Source: Pimelobacter simplex (lineage in GTDB: Bacteria > Actinomycetota > Actinomycetes > Propionibacteriales > Nocardioidaceae). Taken from it: DNA of 64,000 nt. Below are positions 57,903 through 64,000 of the stretch, in pieces (positions within the stretch are counted from its first letter, which is position 1; each line of letters opens with the position of its first letter). The notes below the pieces were generated by a model, which was not told the origin of the DNA, searched no databases, and worked only from the letters and a program-made list of their open reading frames with translations. The stretch covers positions 1-64,000 of the forward strand of contig JADCLI010000016.1 in NCBI GenBank assembly GCA_016803235.1, written 5' to 3'. Position numbers and translations under genes: made by a program.

Positions 57903-59549
57903 ATGGCGCGGCGTGTGCCGGCGTACCTGCTCGCCGTGCTGGTCGCCGTCCTGACGGTGGTCGGGGCGGCGGGTCCGGCGTCGGCGCACGCCACCCTCGT
58001 CGCCACCGACCCGGCCGAGGGCGCAGTCCTGGCCGAGGCGCCGGGCACGGTGACCTTCACCTTCGACGAGCCGGTGCAGCTGGTCCCCGACGGCCTGCTC
58101 GCCTTCGACGCGGAGGGTCAGCGCGTCGACGTGGAGCCGTCGGCCAAGGGGGTCGAGGTCACCGGCCGGCTCCCGGGCGAGCTCGACGACGGCACCTACG
58201 TGATCACCTGGCGGGTGGTCTCCGCGGACGGCCACCCGATCGCCGGCTCGCTGACCTTCCACGTCGGCGCGCCCAGCCCGAAGGTCGTGCCGCCGCAGAC
58301 CGGGCCGGCCGACCCCGGCGCCGTCCCGACCGTGCAGGGCATCGTGCAGGGCCTCGACTACGCCGCCCTGCTGCTGGCCGGCGGCCTCGCGATCTTCCTG
58401 GCCTGGACGTCGCGGGGCGTCCGGCTGCCCGAGGAGGTACGACGCAGGCTGGTGCGGGTGCTGCGCTGGAGCGCGCTCGTGGCGGTGCTCGCGGCCGCCG
58501 CCGCCGTACCCCTCGCGGGGGCCTACCAGCTCGGCTCCGGGCTCGGCGGCGTGCTCGACCCCGCGTCGCTCGACCCCGCCCTGGTGCAGGACGACCTGCA
58601 GGTGCTGGCCCTCCAGGCCGCCGGTCTCGGCGTGGCCGCCTGGGCCGCGGGCCAGGCCCGGTCGTCGCTCGTCGTCGACCTGGTCACGGCCCTGGCGGTG
58701 TGGTCACCGGCGTTGGTCGGGCACACCCGTGCCTACGAGCCGAGCATGTTGCTCGTGGTCACCGACGCGCTGCACCTCGGCGCCGGCGCGGTGTGGCTCG
58801 GTGGCCTGACCGGCCTGGCCCTCGCCCTGCCCGCGATCGCGGGGCGGCCGAAGGACGCCGCCCGGCTGATCGCCCGGTTCTCCACGCTGGCGGCCGGCCT
58901 GCTGGCCGCGCTCGCCCTGACCGGGGTCCTGATGGGCTGGCGGATCGTCGGTGCGTGGGCGCCGCTGGTCGAGGAGACCTGGGGCCGGCTGCTGCTGGTC
59001 AAGGTCGCGCTCGTGCTGGTGGTGGTCGCGATCGCGGCGTACAACCGGTTCCGGCTGGTGCCGCGCGTGGCGGGCGACGGCGGGCACGACCAGCGCCGGC
59101 TCGCGGCCGGGCTGGTCCGTCGTACCGTCGTCGCCGAGGCGGCCCTGCTCGTCGCGGTCCTCGGCGTGACCGGCTTCCTCACCCAGAAGCCGCCGGGCGG
59201 CGAGGCCCCCGCGCAGGCGCAGACCGCCGACACCGGCGTGGTGACCGGTGTCGCGAGCGACGACCTCAAGGTGCTCGCGGTCCTCGACCCCGGCCCCGGC
59301 CTGCAGCGCAGGCTGATCGTCCAGCTGCAGGACCTCGCGGGCGACCCGCTCGACCTCGACGCCGCGCCGGCGGTCGCGCTGCGCTCGGAGAGCGTCGACC
59401 TCGGTGAGGTCCCGGTCGTGCCGAGCGGCGCCGGGACCTACACCGCCGACGTGGTCTTCCCGCACACGGGCGCGTGGCAGCTGCAGGTCAGCATCCGGGT
59501 CGACGCCTTCACGAGCCCGGTGACGACGATGGACCTCAGGGTGCGCTGA
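57903..59549 (+). CDS. CopC-CopD fusion copper protein
   Basis: A 548-aa protein. Signal peptide ends at Ala28, leaving His29 as the N-terminal copper ligand; with Asp109 and His111 (DGH) this completes the CopC Cu(II) site. CopC domain to about 120, then the CopD membrane domain with eight or so helices (residues about 140-430) and an extracytoplasmic C-terminal domain. Likely moves copper across the membrane or delivers it to enzymes. Convergent with the lipoprotein gene, overlapping by 14 bp. Confidence 0.93.
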   Translation: MARRVPAYLLAVLVAVLTVVGAAGPASAHATLVATDPAEGAVLAEAPGTVTFTFDEPVQLVPDGLLAFDAEGQRVDVEPSAKGVEVTGRLPGELDDGTYVITWRVVSADGHPIAGSLTFHVGAPSPKVVPPQTGPADPGAVPTVQGIVQGLDYAALLLAGGLAIFLAWTSRGVRLPEEVRRRLVRVLRWSALVAVLAAAAAVPLAGAYQLGSGLGGVLDPASLDPALVQDDLQVLALQAAGLGVAAWAAGQARSSLVVDLVTALAVWSPALVGHTRAYEPSMLLVVTDALHLGAGAVWLGGLTGLALALPAIAGRPKDAARLIARFSTLAAGLLAALALTGVLMGWRIVGAWAPLVEETWGRLLLVKVALVLVVVAIAAYNRFRLVPRVAGDGGHDQRRLAAGLVRRTVVAEAALLVAVLGVTGFLTQKPPGGEAPAQAQTADTGVVTGVASDDLKVLAVLDPGPGLQRRLIVQLQDLAGDPLDLDAAPAVALRSESVDLGEVPVVPSGAGTYTADVVFPHTGAWQLQVSIRVDAFTSPVTTMDLRVR

Positions 59550-60102
59550 CGTCGTACGACAGGGTCAGCTCGACCCCCGGCTCGGCCGTCACCCGGACCG
59601 GCCGGCTCCGGCCGTCGAGCCAGACGTCGGCATCGAGGGAGTCCGGGAGCATCGCCCTGACCTGCGCCGGGACCGAGATCCCGGCGAGCGCGGCCTCGGG
59701 GTCGATCGTGATCCGGTAGTGCTCGGTCGTCACGCCGTCCACCTGCTCGGTCCCGACGTGGACCAGCTGCTCGGGGAGGTCAGCAGACTCGAGGGCGGCG
59801 GCGATCTGCGTCGTGTCGACGGTGAGGTCGCGGGCGGGGCCGCCGGCCAGCGAGGCGCTGACCTTGACCCGGCCCGCGGTGCGCAGCGCCTCGGCCACGG
59901 CGTCCAGGACCGGGCCCGCGGCCGTGGTCGTCCCCTCCTCCGGGGACGGCGTGGGCGTCGCGGCCGAGGTGGCGGAGGTCCCGGGAGAGGTCGCGGCCGG
60001 CGTCGAGTCCCGCTTCCCCGGGTCGTCGTCGCCCCCGCAGCCTGCGAGGAGCACCGACGAGGTGATCAGGACGGCGAGCGGGGCGGTGATGCGCGGGTTC
60101 AC
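59536..60102 (-). CDS. LppX/LprG-like lipoprotein
   Basis: A 188-aa lipoprotein with lipobox LLAGC (Cys22), a Thr/Ser/Pro linker and a lipid-binding-type domain (VAEALRTAGRVKVSASL, YRITIDPEAALAG, DVWLDGRSRPVRV) of the LppX_LprAFG kind, known to carry triacylated glycolipids in mycobacteria. GTG 60102 overlaps the stop of the upstream lipoprotein gene by 4 bp. Confidence 0.82.
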   Translation of the reverse strand: MNPRITAPLAVLITSSVLLAGCGGDDDPGKRDSTPAATSPGTSATSAATPTPSPEEGTTTAAGPVLDAVAEALRTAGRVKVSASLAGGPARDLTVDTTQIAAALESADLPEQLVHVGTEQVDGVTTEHYRITIDPEAALAGISVPAQVRAMLPDSLDADVWLDGRSRPVRVTAEPGVELTLSYDVSAP

Positions 60103-60989
60103 GAGGCCTCCTCCGGGGCGGTGACCGGTGCGGTCACCGCGAGCTGGTGGAGCAGCCCGTCGACGCGCACCTGCAGGAACAGCCGGTAGTCGCCCGGCTG
60201 GGTGAAGACGGTGTGGAAGGTGATGACGGTGCCGTCGTCGGCGACCTCGGGGGCGCCGTACGGGTGCACGTGGACGAAGCCGCGCGAGTCGACCGCGAAG
60301 CCGGTCAGGTGGGCGCTGGTGCCGAGGTAGCTGCCCAGCGCCACCGGCTCGCCGTCCGCGTCGGTCAGCCGCAGCCGCAGCCGGCCGTTGGGACCGACCT
60401 CGGCCCCGGCCTGCAGCCGCGCCCGCACGACGCCGTCGTCCCCGGTCCCGGCCGCCTCGCCGCGCGGTACGTCGACGGGAGTCCACTCGCCCGGGACCTC
60501 GAGCGTGGTGCCGAGCACGATCGGGTTGGTCGCGCCCTGCGGGATGAGCTCGGCGACCACGCGCCACCGCCCCGGCGTGCCGAGGTCGACGCGGGCGGTC
60601 CAGGTGCCGTCCTCGGCCAGGGTCGGGTGGAGGTGGCGGAACTGCGCCAGGTCGTCGCGCACGACGTACAGGTGGAGCAGCTTGGTCTGCTCCTCGGTGT
60701 AGGTCATCAGGGGAGCGCCCGACGGGTCGAGGATCCGGAACGCCACGTCGCCGGTGCCGTCGGCGCCGGGCAGCCGGACGTCGGTCATCCGGTAGCCCTC
60801 GACCTCGGCGCTGGTGCCGTCGCCCACCGGGTTGCCGACCGGCTGAGCGCCCGAGCCGCCGTCCTCGGCAGGCGTGAGCGTGATCCGGTCCGCGTCCTCG
60901 GGTGGCTCGTCGGAGGCGCAGGCGGACAGGCCGAGCGCGAGGACGGTCGCGGTGGCCGCGGCGAGCAGCGACGTCGTACGGCGGGTCAT
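60099..60989 (-). CDS. Histidine-rich lipoprotein, possible copper binder
   Basis: A 296-aa lipoprotein with lipobox LSAC (Cys24). Two HxH-bearing segments (LLHLYVVRDDLAQFRHLHP and FVHVHPYG) and a final LHQLAV point to metal binding, and the beta-rich body recalls FixH/YtkA-type domains. Not a family I can name with confidence. It lies in the copper-related group and is coupled to both neighbours by 4-bp overlaps. Confidence 0.72.
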   Translation of the reverse strand: MTRRTTSLLAAATATVLALGLSACASDEPPEDADRITLTPAEDGGSGAQPVGNPVGDGTSAEVEGYRMTDVRLPGADGTGDVAFRILDPSGAPLMTYTEEQTKLLHLYVVRDDLAQFRHLHPTLAEDGTWTARVDLGTPGRWRVVAELIPQGATNPIVLGTTLEVPGEWTPVDVPRGEAAGTGDDGVVRARLQAGAEVGPNGRLRLRLTDADGEPVALGSYLGTSAHLTGFAVDSRGFVHVHPYGAPEVADDGTVITFHTVFTQPGDYRLFLQVRVDGLLHQLAVTAPVTAPEEAS

Positions 60990-62104
60990 GGCGCCACCGT
61001 CAGCAGCAGGAAGGCCGCGAGGAGCAGCAGGTGGACGATGCCGTTGAGCGGCTTCGCGCGACCCGGGACGACGGTCAGGATCCCGACGACCGAGGACAGC
61101 GCGAGCAGCACCAGCTGCAGCGGCTCGAGGCCGAGCGCGAGGTCGCCCTCGAGCCAGATGGACGCCACGGCGATGGCAGGGATGGTGAGGCCGATCGACG
61201 CCATGGCCGAGCCGTAGGCGAGGTTGAGGCTGATCTGCACCCGCTCGCGCGCGGCCGCCCGCACCGCCGCGATCGTCTCGGGCAGCAGGACCAGCAGGGC
61301 GATGACGACGCCGACGACGGCATGGGGGAGCCCGAACCAGTCCACGGCGTCCTCGATCGAGTACGACTCGACCTTCGCCAGGCCGACGACGGTCACCAGC
61401 GAGACGACCAGCAGGACCAGGGAGATCTGCGTCTCCCGCGCGGTCGGCGGGTCGGCGTGGTCGTCGCCGTCGACGTCGTTGGTGGCGGTCCAGCCACCGG
61501 GCGTGGCCGTGGTGTTGGGCAGGAAGAAGTCACGGTGTCGCACGGTCTGGGTGAAGACGAACGAGCCGTAGAGCACCAGCGACGCGAGGGCGGCGAAGGT
61601 GAGCTGCTCGCCGGTCAGCACCGGGCCCGCCTCGCTGACCGTGAAGGTCGGCACGACCAGGGTGAGTCCGGCGAGCGTGATCACGGTCGCGAGCGCGGAC
61701 CCGGTGCCCTCGGGGTTGAAGACGGCGAGGTGGTGCCGCACGGCCCCGACCACCAGGGCGAGACCGACGATGCCGTTGACCGTGATCATCACCGCCGCGA
61801 ACACCGTGTCGCGCGCCAGCGTCGAGGTCTCGCCGTTGCCGGACACCATGAGCATCACGATCAGGCCGACCTCGATCACGGTGACCGCGACGGCGAGGAG
61901 CAGCGAGCCGAAGGGCTCGCCGACCTTGTGGGCGACGACCTCGGCGTGGTGGACCGCGGCCAGCACCGCACCGACGAGGGCGACGCCGATCAGGCTGGCC
62001 GCGAGCGGTCCCGGGTGCGAGCCCCAGCTCACCGCGAGCACGATCGCCGCGAGCGGCGGTGTGAACACCGTCCACCCGAGTCGTCCGGAGGTGGAGGCGC
62101 TCAT
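60986..62104 (-). CDS. ChaA-type calcium/sodium:proton antiporter
   Basis: A 372-aa CaCA-superfamily exchanger with about eleven helices. Both alpha repeats are visible: AVAVTVIEVGLIVMLMVSG with GNGETSTLARDT, and VIALLVLLPETIAAVRAA with NLAYGSAMASIGLTIP. A charged cytoplasmic loop rich in Asp (NDVDGDDHADPP) lies between. Closest to ChaA (Ca2+/H+, Na+/H+) antiporters. The ATG at 62104 is supported by a -10 hexamer eight bases upstream. Confidence 0.9.
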   Translation of the reverse strand: MSASTSGRLGWTVFTPPLAAIVLAVSWGSHPGPLAASLIGVALVGAVLAAVHHAEVVAHKVGEPFGSLLLAVAVTVIEVGLIVMLMVSGNGETSTLARDTVFAAVMITVNGIVGLALVVGAVRHHLAVFNPEGTGSALATVITLAGLTLVVPTFTVSEAGPVLTGEQLTFAALASLVLYGSFVFTQTVRHRDFFLPNTTATPGGWTATNDVDGDDHADPPTARETQISLVLLVVSLVTVVGLAKVESYSIEDAVDWFGLPHAVVGVVIALLVLLPETIAAVRAAARERVQISLNLAYGSAMASIGLTIPAIAVASIWLEGDLALGLEPLQLVLLALSSVVGILTVVPGRAKPLNGIVHLLLLAAFLLLTVAP

Positions 62105-62112
62105 GGTGCCCG

Positions 62113-62118
62113 ATCCTA
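62113..62118 (-). promoter_or_regulatory. -10 hexamer for a leaderless start
   Basis: TAGGAT on the minus strand lies eight bases before ATG 62104, and faces the plus-strand hexamer at 62164. Confidence 0.5.
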
Positions 62119-62163
62119 GAGGGGGCGCCCAGCGACGATGCCGCTCGCGCCCCCGGCCCCTCG

Positions 62164-62169
62164 TAGAAT
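62164..62169 (+). promoter_or_regulatory. -10 hexamer for a leaderless start
   Basis: TAGAAT is seven bases before ATG 62177 of the radical SAM gene. Confidence 0.6.
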
Positions 62170-62176
62170 CGTGGGC

Positions 62177-64000
62177 ATGTCCGTCGAGTCCGTCTTCCCC
62201 CGGCTGGAGCCCCACCTGCTCTCGGTCTCCAAGCCGATCCAGTACGTCGGCGGCGAGCTCAACATGGTCTCGAAGGACTGGGACGCCGCCGAGGTGCGCT
62301 GGGTGCTGATGTACCCCGACGCCTACGAGGTCGGCCTGCCCAACCAGGGCGTCCAGATCCTCTACGAGGTGCTCAACGAGCGGGAGTGGATCCTCGCCGA
62401 GCGCACCTACGCCGTGTGGCCCGACATGGAGAAGGTGCTGCGCGAGCAGCAGATCCCGCAGTTCACGGTCGACAGCCACCGCCCGGTCGGTGCGTTCGAC
62501 CTGTTCGGCGTGAGCTTCTCCACCGAGCTGGGCTACACCAACCTGCTCACCGCGCTCGACCTGGCCGGCATCCCGCTGCACGCCGTCGACCGTGACGAGT
62601 CGCACCCGGTGGTCGTCGCCGGCGGCCACGCCGCGTTCAACCCCGAGCCGATCGCCGACTTCGTCGACGCCGCCGTCCTCGGCGACGGCGAGGAGGTCGT
62701 GCTCAAGATCTCCGAGGTCGTGCGCGAGTGGAAGGGCGAGGGCCGCCCCGGTGGCCGTCAGGAGCTGCTGCGCCGCCTCGCCGTCTCCGGCACGGTCTAC
62801 GTGCCGCAGTTCTACGACGTGACGTACGACGCCAGCGGGGCGATCGCGGCCGTCGTACCCAACCACCCGGAGGCTCCCGACCGGGTCCGCAAGCACACGC
62901 TGATGGACCTCGACCAGTGGCCCTACCCGCGCAACCCGCTGGTGCCGCTGGCCGAGACCGTCCACGAGCGGTTCTCGGTCGAGATCTTCCGCGGCTGCAC
63001 CCGCGGCTGCCGGTTCTGCCAGGCCGGCATGATCACCCGCCCGGTGCGCGAGCGCTCGATCGAGACCATCGGCGCGATGGTCGACAACGGCATCAAGAAG
63101 ACCGGCTTCGAGGAGGTCGGGCTGCTCTCCCTGAGCTCGGCCGACCACACCGAGATCGGCGACGTCGCAACCGGTCTCGCCGACCGCTACGAGGGCTCGA
63201 ACGTCTCGCTCTCCCTGCCCTCGACCCGCGTCGACGCCTTCAACATCACCCTCGCCAACGAGTTCTCCCGCAACGGTCGCCGCTCCGGCCTGACCTTTGC
63301 GCCGGAGGGCGGCAGCGAGCGGATGCGCAAGGTGATCAACAAGATGGTCACCGAGGACGACCTGATCCGCACCGTCGCGACGGCGTACTCCCACGGCTGG
63401 CGGCAGGTGAAGCTCTACTTCATGTGCGGCCTCCCGACCGAGACCGACGAGGACGTCCTGCAGATCGCCGAGCTGGCCAAACGGGTGATCGCGACCGGGC
63501 GCGAGGTCTCCGGCCGCAACGACATCCGCTGCACCGTCTCCATCGGCGGCTTCGTGCCCAAGCCCCACACGCCCTTCCAGTGGGCCGCCCAGCTCGACGC
63601 CGAGACCACCGACCGCCGACTCCAGGTGCTGCGCGACACCGTGCGCGCCGACAAGCGCTTCGGCCGCGCCATCGGCTTCCGCTACCACGACGGCAAGCCC
63701 GGCATCATCGAGGGACTCCTGTCCCGCGGCGACCGCCGCGTCGGCCGGATCATCGAGCAGGTCTGGCGCGACGGCGGCCGCTTCGACGGCTGGTCCGAGC
63801 ACTTCTCCTTCGACCGTTGGGCCACGTCGGCCGCGGTCGCCCTCGAGGGCACCGGCGTCGACCTCGACTGGTACACGGTGCGCGAGCGCGAGTACGACGA
63901 GGTGCTGCCCTGGGACCACCTCGACTCCGGCCTCGACAAGGACTGGCTGTGGGCCGACTGGGAGGACGCCCTCGCCGTCGGTGACGGCTCCTCGGACGTC
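62177..64000 (+). CDS. TIGR03960-family B12-binding radical SAM protein (partial)
   Basis: At least 608 codons, open to the window edge. N-terminal B12-binding-like domain (VRWVLMYPDAYEVGLPNQGVQIL, HPVVVAGGHAAFNPEP), then radical SAM with the cluster motif CTRGCRFC (CxxxCxxC) and APEGGSERMRKVINK. The family typically lies before a DUF2344 (TIGR03936) gene and rne/rplU in actinobacteria and is suggested to act in RNA modification; not proven. ATG 62177 is fixed by the promoter hexamer. The C-terminus is outside the window. Confidence 0.93.
   Translation, partial: MSVESVFPRLEPHLLSVSKPIQYVGGELNMVSKDWDAAEVRWVLMYPDAYEVGLPNQGVQILYEVLNEREWILAERTYAVWPDMEKVLREQQIPQFTVDSHRPVGAFDLFGVSFSTELGYTNLLTALDLAGIPLHAVDRDESHPVVVAGGHAAFNPEPIADFVDAAVLGDGEEVVLKISEVVREWKGEGRPGGRQELLRRLAVSGTVYVPQFYDVTYDASGAIAAVVPNHPEAPDRVRKHTLMDLDQWPYPRNPLVPLAETVHERFSVEIFRGCTRGCRFCQAGMITRPVRERSIETIGAMVDNGIKKTGFEEVGLLSLSSADHTEIGDVATGLADRYEGSNVSLSLPSTRVDAFNITLANEFSRNGRRSGLTFAPEGGSERMRKVINKMVTEDDLIRTVATAYSHGWRQVKLYFMCGLPTETDEDVLQIAELAKRVIATGREVSGRNDIRCTVSIGGFVPKPHTPFQWAAQLDAETTDRRLQVLRDTVRADKRFGRAIGFRYHDGKPGIIEGLLSRGDRRVGRIIEQVWRDGGRFDGWSEHFSFDRWATSAAVALEGTGVDLDWYTVREREYDEVLPWDHLDSGLDKDWLWADWEDALAVGDGSSDV

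Overview
The window is high-GC, densely coded DNA with many GTG starts, ATGA/GTGA gene overlaps, WhiB, MtrAB-LpqB, Mce/YrbE and F420 genes. It is actinobacterial chromosome, and the gene set and order suggest Nocardioides or another Nocardioidaceae member (inference). I see no phage, insertion sequence, CRISPR array, rRNA or tRNA gene. Much of 12.3-35.3 kb follows the gene order I remember for the Mycobacterium tuberculosis Rv3240-Rv3264 region.

Layout. 0-9.2 kb: an inositol-monophosphatase-family gene, then a galactofuranan block (two GlfT1-like transferases, a PAP2 membrane phosphatase on the other strand, glf, glfT2, and the Wzm/Wzt exporter) closed by a hairpin terminator. 9.4-16.5 kb: a secreted amidase with FG-GAP repeats, a TIGR03089 protein, mannose-1-phosphate guanylyltransferase, a multi-branched inverted-repeat element, a DUF3105 protein and the F420 genes cofD/cofE. 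16.6-24.8 kb: whiB, a large membrane glycosyltransferase with a DUF5719 partner, a degenerate metallopeptidase-family protein, DUF3499, manB, a Trm112-like protein and a SIS-domain isomerase. 24.8-29.3 kb: an acyltransferase, DUF808, a type II lumazine synthase behind an FMN riboswitch, and ahcY. 29.3-37.4 kb: mtrA-mtrB-lpqB, comFC, a structured RNA just upstream of hpf (candidate raiA RNA), hpf, a LuxR-type response regulator and a YcaQ-type glycosylase. 37.4-49.8 kb: a ten-gene minus-strand operon (yrbEAB-mceABCDEF-fadD-aldehyde dehydrogenase) facing a MerR-type regulator across a duplicated palindromic operator. 49.9-56.5 kb: ndk and the elongation operon mreBCD-mrdA-rodA. 56.5-62.1 kb: a copper-related group and a ChaA-type antiporter. 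62.2-64 kb: the start of a TIGR03960 radical SAM gene that runs off the edge.

How the genes work together. The main theme is the cell envelope: UDP-galactofuranose synthesis, polymerisation and export; GDP-mannose supply (guanylyltransferase, ManB, probable phosphomannose isomerase); envelope signalling (MtrAB-LpqB); rod growth (MreBCD, PBP2, RodA); and lipid import (Mce). Regulation is readable in places: at least fifteen starts carry a TANNNT -10 hexamer only 6-8 nt upstream, typical of leaderless mRNAs. The strongest non-coding signal is the 266-nt RNA closed by a 14-bp stem upstream of hpf.
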